From assembly GCA_010015805.1 (NCBI GenBank), contig ML978129.1:930001-994000 (forward strand): a DNA stretch of 64,000 nucleotides, in the 5' to 3' direction. Origin of the DNA: Rhizodiscina lignyota. Its lineage: Eukaryota > Ascomycota > Dothideomycetes > Aulographales > Rhizodiscinaceae. The notes under the pieces were generated by a model. The model saw only the letters and a program-made list of their open reading frames with translations, was not told where the DNA came from and searched no databases. The stretch's first letter is position 1; each line of letters opens with the position of its first letter. The translations under genes were made by a program, and so were the position numbers. Positions 45,220-56,648 of the stretch are shown piece by piece.

Positions 45220-45804
45220 TTTGGCGGTGGGTTATGGCTCGAGTCGACCAAACGACCTCGAGTGATTGTATCCAAAGGAAAGGTTTCTTTGTAATTAGAA
45301 TTTCATGCGCTCGACTGTATCATACTCGGAATCCGCGATTCGATTTTAAGTTGAGCGAAAGTTGTAGTGCGGAGCGGTGATGAAAGGCGGTGCGTTGGCT
45401 TTTTGGTGGTTTATGTCTGTAAGACGTGAAATGTAGCCAGACCAAATTTAGAAGCACAACTTGACAACCCTGAAGCGCTCCGAGGTTTAGCCGTCGCCGC
45501 ACGCGATCGCGCTTGCCGCGCTCGGACCTCGAACATGATGTAGGCACAGGTAGCTGCGACTTACGAAAGCTTCCACAGCTCGGCTTCCATGCCATTCGGA
45601 GAGCTTCACAACATCCTCCGAAGGCAACACATCTCACTCTATCTCTTTCAGGGGCCTAATCCACCTCTGAACTAACTTACAACCTCTTTTTCCTTGGGAA
45701 GAGACGAATCACACGTCACACTACCTCTGCCCGCAACTCCCTTGTCCTCAACTAACGGACAACTTGAACACTCCTAGAAAGAAAGGAAGAAAGCCGAAGT
45801 TACC
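45220..45804. promoter_or_regulatory. Bidirectional promoter region, SEC66/NPL4
   Basis: This is a 585-bp gap between divergent starts, with CT-rich sequence near NPL4. No gene is seen; a 105-codon minus frame has no domain. Confidence 0.35.
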
Positions 45805-47802
45805 ATGATATTAAGATTCCAGTCGAAGAACGGTCAATTCCGCATTGATGTCGATCCGTCACAAGACTTCGCATCGGTAGTGGATGCCGTTGCGACCCAC
45901 CTCCCCAAAGATGTGGACATATCCACCATTACCGTGGCGAACAACCCTCGTGGTGGAGATGCGCGCATTCTGCAGGAGCTCAGAGGCATCTCTTTTGAGA
46001 GGGTAGGCCTGAGGTATGTACTGGATCCAATATCCTCAGGACGTAACTTTTTAACGTCATAGTAGCAATGGTGACAAGCTGTTCCTCGACTTCAAGACTC
46101 AGCAGAACATGTCGAATGGACATTCATCAGAATCAGAAGCAACATCACGACGTTTGAACGGAGTACCTGTCCTTGATACCGATTCCATCGCCCTCCCAGA
46201 GCTCACTAAAATTGTCTCTCCTACAAAACCCATCCGAAACCCTTGGGAGGTTGTCAAACAGTCTCCTCTGGATGACGCGCTGGATAAGAAGGATGGCAAG
46301 ATTCCGAGACCGCGAGACCAAAAGATGTGTCGGCATGGGGAGAAGGGTATGTGCGACTACTGCATGCCACTGGAGCCATACGACCCCAAATACCTTGACG
46401 AGAAGAAGATCAAACATCTCTCATTTCACTCTTACCTACGGAAAGTCAACACAGGGAAGAACAAGCCGGAGCTGGGAAGCTCGTTCATGCCACCGTTGAC
46501 AGAACCGTTCTTCCGTGTACGGCCCGACTGCCCGTCCGGACATCCACCTTGGCCAGAAGGTATCTGCACAAAGTGCCAACCAAGCGCAATTTCCCTACAG
46601 CCGCAGGAGTTCCGCATGGTGGACCACGTCGAATTCGCTTCTTCAGACCTGATCAACACATTACTCGACTTTTGGAGGAGTTCCGGCTGCCAGAGGATAG
46701 GCTACTTATATGGGCGGTATGAAGAATATCCCATGGTGCCGCTGGGCACAAAAGCAGTTGTAGAAGCGGTCTACGAACCACCTCAGGTTAACGAACTTGA
46801 TGGGATTTCGTTACTGGACTGGGATAATGAGGCAGACATTGATGCGATGGCACGATTATGTGGCATGCAGCGGCTGGGCGTCATCTTCACCGATCTCCTC
46901 GATGCTGGCGCCAATGATGGCTCTGTCGTCTGCAAACGCCATGGCGATTCCTATTTTCTCTCCTCGCTCGAGATTGTATTCGCTTCTCGCTACCAAGCTA
47001 AAAACCCGCACCCGACAAAGTGGAGCGAAAGTGGCAAATTTGGCTCAAATTTCGTCACCTGCGTCATTTCAGGAGACGAAGAGGGACAGATTGGCATCAG
47101 CGCATACCAGGCCAGCAATGCTGCAGTCGAAATGGTCAAGGCAGACATCATTGAGCCTTCTGCGGAGCCATCAGTGATGCTAGTGCAGAGCGAAGAAGAG
47201 GACGAGAAGCTAGGACGCGTGCGATACATACCCGAAGTCTTCTACCGAAAAATTAACGAGTATGGTGCGAATGTACAGGAGAATGCGAAGCCATCGTTTC
47301 CAGTGGAATATCTGCTGGTCACACTGACCCACGGCTTTCCAGATCAGGCGTCTCCAGTCTTCCGGAACACGTCTTTCCCAGTCGAGAATCGGGAAGGTCT
47401 TGGGCTGGCGCAGGAAGTGAAGGCACTAACCACACAGCTCAAAGCGACTAGTGGTGGAATACCACTCAACAGGCCAGAAGGAATTCAGGCCGTTAGCGAC
47501 TTCCACGTGCTCTGCTTCATCCACAGCATGGGCATCTTGAGCAAGGTATGCACCATTCTCCCTGCTTCCCCCTATTCAAACTGACAATTATCACTCAGGA
47601 CGAGGAGAAGCTGCTAGCCCAACTGGCAACCAAGCACGATCCCTCTGTCGGATTGCAGCTACAGAACGCGCCGGGCTGGGCGACGTTGATGACGGTCTTA
47701 CAAACAGCTGGTGAGCGACTCCCGAAGCGTCCTTCCCCTTTCGATGACTCTGCCGCCACGGATGTACTTACTAAGAGGGTCAAGGGGGTTAGCTTGAGAT
47801 AG
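45805..47802 (+). CDS. NPL4: Nuclear protein localization factor Npl4
   Basis: Three exons, 45805..46013, 46066..47545 and 47599..47802, encode 630 aa. A ubiquitin-like N-terminal domain ([16 protein letters not shown]) is followed by the two Npl4 zinc motifs, [12 protein letters not shown] (C158 on) and [16 protein letters not shown] (C225 on). The MPN-like core includes [20 protein letters not shown]. The C-terminal domain has [17 protein letters not shown] across the last junction. Npl4 and Ufd1 are the Cdc48 cofactor that unfolds ubiquitylated substrates, including in ER-associated degradation. The first acceptor is a tandem TAGTAG, so two isoforms differing by one Ser are possible. Confidence 0.97.
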
Positions 47803-48295
47803 AAGGTTACACTTTATTGTAAATCTTCTCTAGCTACACCTCTCTTTGCAGGCTCGATCTAATACTCCGACTAATGCATGGCGGTGGCGTTTTCATGGGA
47901 ATATCGCACCGGGAATGGCATCTCGCTGAGCAAGGCTGATAAATAGGTGATGGAAGGCTCGAAATCGCTTGGAATGCTGATAAAATAGCTATCAGAATGG
48001 TAGCTTTGAATTAATAAGCTGCCTATGGAACGATTTTGCATTGCTTGACATTCTTGCGATGAGATGCTAGAGTTTGCTTTGTGAAAGATCAGCCCCCTCT
48101 TAAGCTACGCCACCATCGCTGTAGATATGCTTCTCAGAAGTCGTAGACATGTTACGCACGTCGACAGTTTGGGATTTGGCGTGGAACAAGCTCAAGCATC
48201 CGAGCTGAGCTGTTGCTCGCTATGCCCATCTTAGCGGTCCGCCGGCAAGCGGTGCCTTTGTTGATATCGAATGAGTAAGATTTGACATCCATTCC
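47803..48295. other. Convergent 3' flanks
   Basis: No gene is recognised between the NPL4 and RFC2 stops. Confidence 0.4.
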
Positions 48296-49550
48296 TCAAG
48301 CTCCCGCTAAGATGTCCGCAACCCGCAAAGCCAAGTCCAGAATCACGAGATGCTCGTCAGATCCGTCGATGAGTCTTTTATCCGCCTCCGAGAAGACCAT
48401 GACGATCTGGTTCTTCCGCGGATCCGAAATCTTCTCGTCGTACAAGACCTTCTCGTACAGCTGGCCAACCACCTGCGTTGCGCTCCAGCCGTCCGCGACC
48501 AAATCCGTTACCGCACTTGAGACTGCTTCATAAACGATGCCCTTCGCCTTGGGCTGCATTGCTTTCAGAAGCTCATCGACAGTCGCGTCCGGCACTACGC
48601 CAGCAATCTCCTCTACCACCTTGACGGTCACCATCCCATCGTCTTCCTCATCAATATCCATACCATCTCCCTCACCCTTCTCCTTTCCCTTTCCCGCCTT
48701 GATCGCACCCACCAACCTCGCCGCACTCTGCAAGAACGTAATCGCCTTCCTCAGATCGCCATCACTGCACCTCACCAGCGCATCCACACTCCCCGGGCCC
48801 AACTTGACACCCTCATTCTCCGCAATATCTTCCAGCCTCTTGCCCGCATTCGTCTTGTCCAGACTCTTAAACCTGAACTTACTACACCTCGACGCCAGCG
48901 GATCGATTATTCTCGTCACATAATTGCACACGAGACAGAACCGCGTAATCCTGCTGTACGTCTCCATCGTCCTCCTCAGCGCGCTCTGCGCATCCTGCGT
49001 CATGCTGTCCGCCTCGTCCAGCACGATGATCTTGAAGCTCGGGCACGGGTACTTCTTGCGGTACTCCACGCCAGCGGGCCCGGCTGGTGGATTGGATAGC
49101 TGCTGCCGCGCGAAGTCTTTGACTTTCTCGCGCACAATGCTGATGCCGCGCTCGTCGGACGCGTTGAGTTCGAGCACACGCGAGCGTATGAGTTCAGGGC
49201 CAAAGAGCTGCTTTGCGAGGGCGAGGATGGTGGAGGTTTTGCCGGTGCCAGGGGGGCCGTAGAAGAGCATATGTGGGAGGTTGGAGGTGTGCAGGAGGCG
49301 TTGGAGGACGGTGACTGTGTGGTCTTGCGCGGTTACGTCCGTGAGGGTTCGAGGGCGGCTGTTCAATGTGAGTACGACTTGTATATTGGTCTAATTGGAG
49401 GGTATTTGAAGATGAGCATTGGACATACTATTTTTCGACCCATGGTTGAAGTCGATTTGGCTCTTCTTTCGAGGCTACTGTCTTGAAGGAGCCCGCCGCA
49501 GAGGAGGCAGCGGCTTCTTTACGCGCCTTGATGTCGAAGAAATTGGCCAT
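48296..49550 (-). CDS. RFC2: Replication factor C subunit 2 (clamp loader)
   Basis: Two exons, 49550..49429 and 49358..48296 (phase 2), encode 394 aa. The junction rebuilds the RFC signature PWVEKYRP exactly. Then come [10 protein letters not shown], Walker [10 protein letters not shown] (75-83), [10 protein letters not shown], Walker B VLDEADS, the LRRTMETYS segment and the arginine-finger-region [11 protein letters not shown]. The sequence tracks yeast Rfc2 (human RFC4) rather than the other small subunits. The product loads PCNA in the nucleus. A Gly/Lys/Asp insert (about [13 protein letters not shown]) in the lid region is longer than in yeast. Confidence 0.95.
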
Positions 49551-49998
49551 GCTTGCAGTTCGAGCTCTATATTCAATGAGCGTGAGTTGAATGCGATGAC
49601 TGATAGATGGTGCATATTGGACGGACGCGTCCGTGACGCGAAGTCACTTGTAAATCCACATTCGGCTTAGTGCGCGTCCGCGGGGCGATACGAGCAGAGT
49701 CAGCTCAGCCCTGCCAGCGACTGCTGCAGCTGCAAGCAAGAGACGAGAACGGGAGCAAGGCTGCCGTGAATCTGTAGACTCGCTATTCTTACGCAAATTG
49801 GCACATGCAGTCTGCAAGCCTCGTCGTAATTCTGAATTAACATCAAACGAGCTGTCTGCACGTGTCGCCTCGCACAAGGAGTATATACCTCAAGGCGGCC
49901 GCTGCCTTGGATGAATCCCTGACTTGACTGCGAGACTCGCGCGATTCTGATATAAGCGTTGCTTCATCTGAGAAATATCATCAAAATAGACTTGCAAC
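49551..49998. promoter_or_regulatory. Bidirectional promoter region, RFC2 / lipocalin-like gene
   Basis: This is a 448-bp gap between divergent starts. Two adjoining ACGCGTCC / ACGCG sequences at about 49625-49640 resemble the MluI cell-cycle box (ACGCGT) common upstream of replication genes. That role is inferred. Confidence 0.4.
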
Positions 49999-50678
49999 AT
50001 GGCAGCTCCTGAATCGGCGAATTTGAAGAACCTCAGCGGGCAGTGGGTGATGGTATGAGACGATTAATTGTACGGAACGAGGCAGTCACTTACCGTATGG
50101 TAATCGCAGAACAAGAAGCTCAGTGGAGAATTTGACTCGATACTGGCGCTGGTATGCACTGCTTAACCAACAACAAGTGCAAAAGGTAACTGTTACTACA
50201 GCAAGGAATCGGATGGTTGACGCGTTCGGCCATCAGCCTCGCAACCATCACGCTCCATCTTAAACAATATAATGCGGAAGACGGTGTTGAGCACGTCGAC
50301 ATTGACCAAGTCCTCACCGGCGGTATCAAAGGCACCGCCGAGCACAGGGTTCTAAACGACGAGTGGCGAGACCACACTGACCACATATTCGGTCATGTCA
50401 GGGCCAGGAGCCGGCGCACTAAGCTCTCCTCTCTCAAGGACGACGATGAGGATGAGAAGTTTTTGAAGACTGATTGGACTCAGGATGTGATCGATGGTGA
50501 TGAGGTTATCGATGGGCAGGTTGAGAGCCAAGACAATGGCTGGACGGCCAGACAGAGCTGGGGATTTGAAGTTATTGATGGAGAGAGGAGGCACTGCAGG
50601 CATGCGATTGTGCATAAGGGTGACGAGGTCAAGAGAGTGAAACTGGTGTATGACTACAAGGGACCGCTGGACGGCTAG
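49999..50678 (+). CDS. Lipocalin/calycin-like fungal protein, function unknown
   Basis: Three exons, 49999..50052, 50110..50151 and 50202..50678, all phase 0, encode 190 aa. Exon 1-2 rebuild NLSGQWVM-type and LSGEFDSILALQGIGWLTR segments; the GxW near the N-terminus and beta-rich remainder suggest a lipocalin-like barrel. HVDIDQVLTGGIKGTAEHR and a C-terminal HKGDEVKRVKLVYDYKGP are family-like. Similar small proteins are widespread in filamentous ascomycetes without an assigned function, to my knowledge. The protein is acidic overall, with no signal peptide. The stop is 117 bp from that of the convergent MBL gene. Confidence 0.8.
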
Positions 50679-50795
50679 AAGCAGTTCTCGGCTTGTGCAT
50701 GATACGATGATTGGCTTATTCATATTGTTTTCGTTTGGGAGTGTAGATGTATCAACTCGCCTCCATTTACTTCAGTTTGTTTCAATCATCGAGTT

Positions 50796-51962
50796 TCACG
50801 GATACGACTCTTCTAGTATCTCAGCCTGCGCATGTCCCTCAGCCCGTGTCTGAATCTTCATGCTATCCAGAATTCTCTTCTTGACCTCCGAGCTTCTGAC
50901 CTCCACGCCGAAGAAAGCACCAAATGTTGTATCAAACTCAAATGGTTTGATCGATTTCCAGATCCCCATTATCTCAGAGGGCGGCAGCGGAATCATGTTG
51001 GGGATTGACCACATAAATGTGAAGCTAATCGTCCCAGGAGGTCGGTCAATATGATAAAGACCAGACTATGTCACTGTCAGCAAGGGGACTTTTCTTTGCT
51101 GCTCACTATTGATAACAACGTACCGGCATTGTCACTAGAGTATCAGCAATGAACAGTTTCTTATCCCAGTGCAGTAAGAGACTGCCTGGGAAGTGACCTC
51201 CCGCTTTAATCGCAGTCACCCCAGGTACAATAGTCTCCGTGGTGCCGACAGGTCCGTGAAAGACCTGCTTGCGAACGTTGCTGGTATCCTTTCGATTTGT
51301 CCATTCTTGGTCATCGGCGGCGATGTAAACAGGACAGTCGAATACACTACCCCATTCTAAATGCGTCGTGTAGTAATGTGGATGCGATATCTTTCTTTGC
51401 TCTTAGTTGCTGGATCATACAAACGAAAATTAGCTTTGAAGACTTACAACGATTGCCTTGAGACCTCCTTTTGATTTAATCTAATCTGCATTAGCCCATT
51501 ACCGCTCACCAATGGGCAGAATCGGACGCCCTACAAAGTTTATGGTATCGTCATCCAGAAAGGCGATCAAGTCCCAGAGAACATTTCCATGCGGTGTCTC
51601 CAATAAAACGCACCTCTGGCCAATGCCGACCTTTACTTTGTTAGCTACCGTGTACAATCATAGGGCAGAGCGATTTACCTTGGGTTCAGTCCAGATGGAG
51701 ACCACCCGTTCATCTACAGGATCCTGCTTGATGATGTTCTTGTGCCCATTTTTCTTCAACTCGTTCAAACTCGTCCATACCTGTCCAGTTGCAACAGGAA
51801 TGTATTGACGTGGGTCCTGGAATACTTTAGTTTGCGAACGTGTAGAACTTAGGTGGAGATGCCGACATCGCAGATACGGCATGCCTTGGGATGAGAGCTC
51901 AAGGGAACATCGAATTGAGTTCCGCACGCCCTGCAAATAGCTAGGTCACCTGAATCCACCAT
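50796..51962 (-). CDS. Metallo-beta-lactamase-fold protein with N-terminal zinc ribbon
   Basis: Six exons, 51962..51867, 51816..51679, 51630..51535, 51480..51448, 51390..51124 and 51065..50796, all phase 0, give a 299-aa frame. An N-terminal CxxC pair (C10/C13) and a second pair (C27/C30) look like a zinc ribbon. The MBL part has LIAFLDDD, then SHPHYYTTHLEW in the metal-loop position, AGGHFPGSLLLHW and FIADTLVTMP. The canonical loop is HxHxDH; here Asp is absent and the third His sits further on, so metal binding and activity may differ. The first donor (GAT|GTCGGC) is weak but the only one restoring DDPRQYIP. Substrate is unknown. Confidence 0.82.
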
Positions 51963-52258
51963 CTTGGTAATTGCTGCTCGTTTTTTAATTGGGCTCTGTC
52001 ACGTTAAAGGCCTTTATGAATCTCTAAGTGTTTAATCTTTTCCCGGATAAAGGCAATCTTCTTCAGTTTAGCTTACGTACTAGCCGCAGTTTCGTGTACA
52101 TCATGTGCAAACTGTTTATTATAATGATCGTAAGATTGTCATGCCATACATAACCAGCATTAGATGTCAAATAGGATTGATTTCGCGAGCTGAATAATAA
52201 GCGACTTCAACTCATTTGGAAGCCCCAAACGCCAAATGCAATGCGATAATGCATGTCT

Positions 52259-53010
52259 CTACTGATAATTCAGAACGCCTTTCAAGATCCAGACCTCGCC
52301 ATTGGAGACCGTGTTCGCCACGTTATCAACTTCAACGTTTCCTGGTTGTATCTAGCAAGTGATATCAGCAATCATGTTCGATGAAAGAGGGTTGAATGTC
52401 TCACAAATCTCTTGCCATCTTTCTGCTCCCACCAAACCGTACTTCCCACGAGCGTTTGGACCTTCTTGCCTTCCGCCCATGGGCTTTCCGGAATGATGTG
52501 TGCCTCCACGAAACGCCTTAGATTCCTATGCGCTCGGTCCTCTCCATCATTGCCTGAGTATGCATCCGCACCAAGCTCTTGATAGTCCCTTGGGTCCTCC
52601 CATGGTTTCCTCGGCAGCTTCATGATATGCGAATTGTCAGGAGCGACGATTGTAGAATTCTGTCCTCCGTCTTCCAATCTCTTCGAAACTGTGCCAATAT
52701 CCCGCGTGAAACCGCTGAAGATGTTGATGCGCCGCTCAGAGGCAATCACGTCAGATATCGTAAGATCTGAGGAGGCATCTGGTGCGCTTCTGCCATCGTC
52801 GGCTCCGCTCGAAGGAGGTAATACAACATTCGGAGGATCCATGAGGCGCGCTTGATCTCCTGCTGCTGTCACTTCGCGCTTTTGGATACCGGCCGCTTGT
52901 AATCTGTCTTTCATCCACTGGTAGGGTGGCACGGGCGGTGGACTTTTCGCAGAACCCGTCATATAGAAGCAGAAGGCTGCCAACGGATACACAAGGAGTA
53001 TAGATTTCAT
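52259..53010 (-). CDS. FAS1/fasciclin-like secreted protein
   Basis: Two exons, 53010..52405 and 52351..52259 (phase 0, GTGAGA donor, TTGCTAG acceptor), encode 232 aa. A signal peptide or N-terminal anchor (MKSILLVYPLAAFCFYMTGS) is followed by a Pro-rich linker and a segment with the FAS1 features STIVAPDNSHIMKLPRKPW, HIIPESPW and, in exon 2, NVEVDNVANTVSNGEVWILK, ending with a short terminus. The exon 2 start is set by the frame. Only one FAS1 unit is visible, shorter than many fungal adhesins. A wall, vacuole or ER-lumen location is inferred. Confidence 0.82.
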
Positions 53011-53175
53011 TTTCCGGCGAGCTACGGAGTCTTTGAAAGCAGCTGGAGTGATGATGAAACTGGATGCTGGCCCGCATGTTCGATCGCACGTGCCACGTGC
53101 TTCACTGCAAATGCGCTCATCAAGGTCCGTGCGCGGGTTTACTTCGGAATCAGGAATCTCAGCCCTGCAGCCCCA

Positions 53176-53183
53176 TATAAAAG
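53176..53183 (+). promoter_or_regulatory. TATA box
   Basis: TATAAAAG lies about 84 bp before the ATG at 53267, within the 256-bp gap shared with the divergent FAS1-like gene. Spacing suits the DUF3807 gene. Confidence 0.45.
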
Positions 53184-53245
53184 TCGCGCCTGCTTTCTGA
53201 AAGCAACAACAACAACCTCACCTCTCCGTACTCAGTCAAACACAA

Positions 53246-53311
53246 GGGTTTGAAATCACCAGCGGAATGACGGATTCGGGGTTTGAAATCACCAGCGAAA
53301 TGGCGGATTCG
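53246..53311 (+). repeat. 33-bp tandem duplication over a start codon
   Basis: Copies at 53246-53278 and 53279-53311 differ at only two bases. The period is 33 bp, an exact 11 codons. Each copy contains an ATG (53267 and 53300) in the same frame. Confidence 0.9.
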
Positions 53312-54024
53312 CAAGGAGCAGGAGAGTTCACCATACCTACTATCACCGAGGTACGTAAATTGGTTTAAAGAGGATTCTTATTTTCGTTGAGAATTTGATG
53401 CCAGCATAGCAACACCTCAGGGACTTTCACGCCCCAAATGATCCTACCCTTCTCCCTACACGATTTTTCTGCACAGAGGAGGAGATCGAGGAGCTACACG
53501 AACAGTTCCCTCACGCTCATCCCCCATGGATCTTCACGGAGAAACTCAATGAGTTGCTGGAGTTTGACGACTACGGCCTTGGATACTACCCGGATGGCAA
53601 GAAGCGCACTCTCACGGACGACCAAATCGTGATCTTCAGGCATAGTGAGGTCAACCGCATCTTGCGCGAGAAGAGGCGCCTTGTAGAGGGCGTAGAGGCA
53701 CCTGATGCGGATCAGACTGCCACTACTTATCCTGCTGCTGCTAAGACTACCGATGCTCAGGCTGGCGCTGAGCCCCACGGAACAAAGAGGGAGTTCCAAG
53801 AGGATGAGGAATCCGAATCTGAGGAAGCTTCAGAGCTGTCCGAGGAGGGAACAATCGACTTCAAGGACACGACTGCAAAAGAAGAATGGGAGGCAGTGAG
53901 AGAGGCGAAAAGGAGACGGCAAGTCTTCAAATCCAAAGATAAAAACGAAGATTTTACGCCGCGTAGGATCGCTCGGGAGCAGGATAACATCAAGGCCGAG
54001 GACATCGAAATGGACTACGGTTGA
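53267..54024 (+). CDS. DUF3807-family fungal protein
   Basis: Two exons, 53267..53350 and 53410..54024 (phase 0), encode 232 aa. The conserved core runs LRDFHAPNDPTLLPTRFF, then EEIEELHEQFPHAHPPWI, LLEFDDYGLGYYPDGKKRTL and FRHSEVNRILREKRRL. This is the pattern of the fungal DUF3807 family, of unknown function. The second half is acidic and charged, with an AKRRRQVFKSKDK basic patch that could be a nuclear signal. A 33-bp tandem duplication supplies two in-frame starts; the second (53300) may be the ancestral one, giving MADSQGAG. Confidence 0.85.
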
Positions 54025-54356
54025 ACCATTTCCGAGTGCGATGGCTTTCGTGCTCTCGGTACGTACAAACCAATTCCTCGCATATTTGCTCTCCACTTGC
54101 ATGATGAGAATCTTTCATCGTCATCCTTAGGCGGAAAGCTTTTGGCTGCACCGAGGCCCCCTGGCTCGGAGGTCACTGGTATATGTCGACTATAATCTTC
54201 TCTCTGACTCAATTTCTATTTGATCCTCCATATCTCTGGAACGCCATTGCTATGCTTTGCTACTTATTGATGGTACAGATCAATGATTCCAGGTATCCGA
54301 ACACTTTTTGGCTCTGTCAAGTCTCGAAACTTTATCAAATTATCATCACTGCCGGC
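54025..54356. other. Convergent 3' flanks
   Basis: No gene is seen between the DUF3807 stop and the C2H2 protein stop. Confidence 0.4.
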
Positions 54357-55751
54357 TCATGGTTCTACCTCGACTTCAGCACTTCCACCTCCCGGATCCA
54401 ACAGGTTGTGGTGGGCTAGTGTTATGTGCTCGGACCACTCCTGAGCTTGTGAGAAGTTTGCGGCGCATTCCGCATGGGGGCATTCAAAGCGTCTGTGGGT
54501 CTTGGAATGCTTTTGCAGGTCTATTGAATTGTGAAAATGCTGCGTAGCGTTAGCTTTCAGCCAGTCAATAGTGCGCCTTGCGACAGGAAAAAGTCTGGCT
54601 CATCTTACCTCGTGACAGCTTATCCAAGGGCAGTGAAACGTAGGAATTAAAATCTCCTCATTCTCGGTTGCCTCCTCTTCTTTGTGATCTCTTCTTCCTG
54701 TGATTCGATCCGCATTCAGGCTGTCTTGCAAAACGTGGCCGAGAATCATCTTGAGTCTAGCGACCGACTTGTCATCCAAAGTTCCTTTCTTCGCCGCAAC
54801 GTCTTGCAGTCGGGACCGAGTCTCCTCTACATGACGGAAATTGGTCTGTTGGCCGCCTTGCAGATTCTCAAAACCGTGAGCCCAGACTTTGTCCGTGTAT
54901 GACTCCAGCACGGTTTCCCATTCATGCAGCCAGTGCTCTCGCTGTGGTGTGCTGTAATTCAGGTAGCTCTCTTCTCCGTCTTCAAGGCTGGCCGCAAGGT
55001 CTTCCACTCCAGGTATCAAGTTCATTGGATTGAAAGGATGGACCGATTTATGCTCTGGTGGGGGCGGCAATGTTGACTTGATGCGGTTGACCGCTTCTTG
55101 CTCCTCTGCGTTGTAATTCTGCGGGAATAGATCCTGAACGGTTTGCTCTGATGGCTCATCGATTGCTATTTGTTGCGGATCCTCGTCGATTTGAAAGTCT
55201 GGTCGGGATAGAAGTGCGCTCACTTCCGCGCCATCGTTGCGTTGTACAGGACCGCCGCTCGACAGGCCTGATTCATAATATACTGCTGGTAAATGCTGGC
55301 TTCCCTCTTCAAGTTGTTGGTCGGTACTGTAGAATTCGTGCTGCCACGCGCTTGGTTGCAAATTTCCATGTGTTCCGAAATGCCTCAAATCATCTTCCGA
55401 CAGAAACTCTTTCAACTCATTCTCACTTTCCAAATTATGAGATGATGACCGAAAATTCTCCCCTGGAAAGTTGGCGGTCGCCGAGTGAGAACTGCTCGTA
55501 CCCGGTTGGTGCGAATAACTGCTTTCAGTCCATCTTAACGCTCCGCTGGCACTCGACTGGGCTTTGGAAGATCCAGCCGATGCTAATTGTGATAATGTCG
55601 TACTGTCAGGCCGTGCTGTGAAGCTCTTCGCAAGTCCAGCTGTGGATGAAGCAATCCTCGAGCCTAACGATTCATTTTCTGGTTTCTGCTCCGGCGGATT
55701 TGCTGAACTGGACGCCCTGGATTTCCCATTCCGTCCAGAATGGCCATTCAT
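54357..55751 (-). CDS. Two-finger C2H2 zinc-finger protein
   Basis: Two exons, 55751..54609 and 54539..54357 (GTAAGA donor; GCTAAC branch; ACGCAG acceptor; phase 0), encode 441 aa. Most of the protein is Ser/Gln/Glu-rich and disordered, with an EELxxFLSEDDLRHF-like acidic helix. The C-terminus carries two C2H2 fingers. The first is split by the intron: C374-x4-C379-x12-H392-x3-H396. The second is C401-x4-C406-x12-H419-x4-H424. Choosing the ACGCAG acceptor restores the canonical spacing; a nearer AATAG does not. A nuclear role in DNA or protein binding is likely. No specific factor is recognised. Confidence 0.8.
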
Positions 55752-56313
55752 GGTTTCCTTAATATCATAGCAAGAGCAATAGGTTTGTGCTCTTCCGATG
55801 TCTAAAATATATCTCCTCGGGTATGGGCCTTGCGAGCACGTGCCAATTTATGACATCGGTTTTCCCAAATACGTCGGATGATGATAGTCCCCTCAGTTCG
55901 AGTTTCGGAAGGCAATCTCAGGGCGAGAGGATGTCTGAGAGGCTCATAAAGTGCTATAAATTCTCGCAGGGGCCAAAGACAATTTATGTATTCATGACGG
56001 AGTCCCTTCCATCCGCCATTCAAAAAACCCGATTCGCCGACTTCATCCCGACTCGTTGCGGATTTACCCGACTCTTTCTGGTCAAAAAATGCGGTCGAGT
56101 ACTTTTCGTCACTTTCAACTCATTGTATGCAGCTTGAGAATCCTGATTTACGATATTTTCAAGTCTCGGTTCACGATTTTATATTGGATCAATAAAGAGT
56201 CTGTCATTCTTCAACACCGTTAGGCTGCAACGCGACAATGACGCGTCAAGTTTTCTTCTAGATAATGCTATAATGTACCCAAAATACCCCTAACCTCTCT
56301 TACCCCAGTTATT
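55752..56313. other. Intergenic
   Basis: A 116-codon plus-strand frame (55787-56137) has no domain. No other feature is visible. Confidence 0.35.
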
Positions 56314-56648
56314 CTATAGTTGAAGGTCGATTCGTACTTTGCTGAATTTGGACATGTCGAGCCTCGTACTCGCCGGTAACGATTGGGGCTGAGGAGCTTC
56401 GATTAATGACGCGCTCTTTCCAACTCCGAAGTGATGCCAGTATTCATCTCTATTGCTCTCTGAGAGCCACCGTTTAAGACCGGTATATGCATCCAGATCC
56501 TGTTTTAATATGTGAGCAAGGTACTGATCATTTCAGGAGTGGTTTATATTGGTTAGAGCTGTACCTCTGCCTCCCGTCTGACTTGCTCTAACGTTCTTTT
56601 CTCGGGACTTTGGCCGCCAGTGCTTTGTGGTTGCTTAGTAGTCGTCAT
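56314..56648 (-). CDS. Candidate small spliced gene, 89 aa
   Basis: Two exons, 56648..56565 and 56499..56314, join in phase 0. The start ATG leads to a charged N-terminus (KRTLEQVRREAE), then after the junction DLDAYTGLKRWLSESNRDEY and a Pro/Gln segment to a TAG stop. The intron has GT..AG ends and is about 65 nt, but the branch sequence is weak and the donor (GTACAG) is average. Neither exon alone has a long frame. I recognise no domain. It could also be chance. Confidence 0.4.

Noticed and set aside
54524-54539. AATAG acceptor for the C2H2 gene
   Set aside because: It breaks the reading phase and the first finger; ACGCAG at 54540 restores C-x4-C-x12-H-x3-H.
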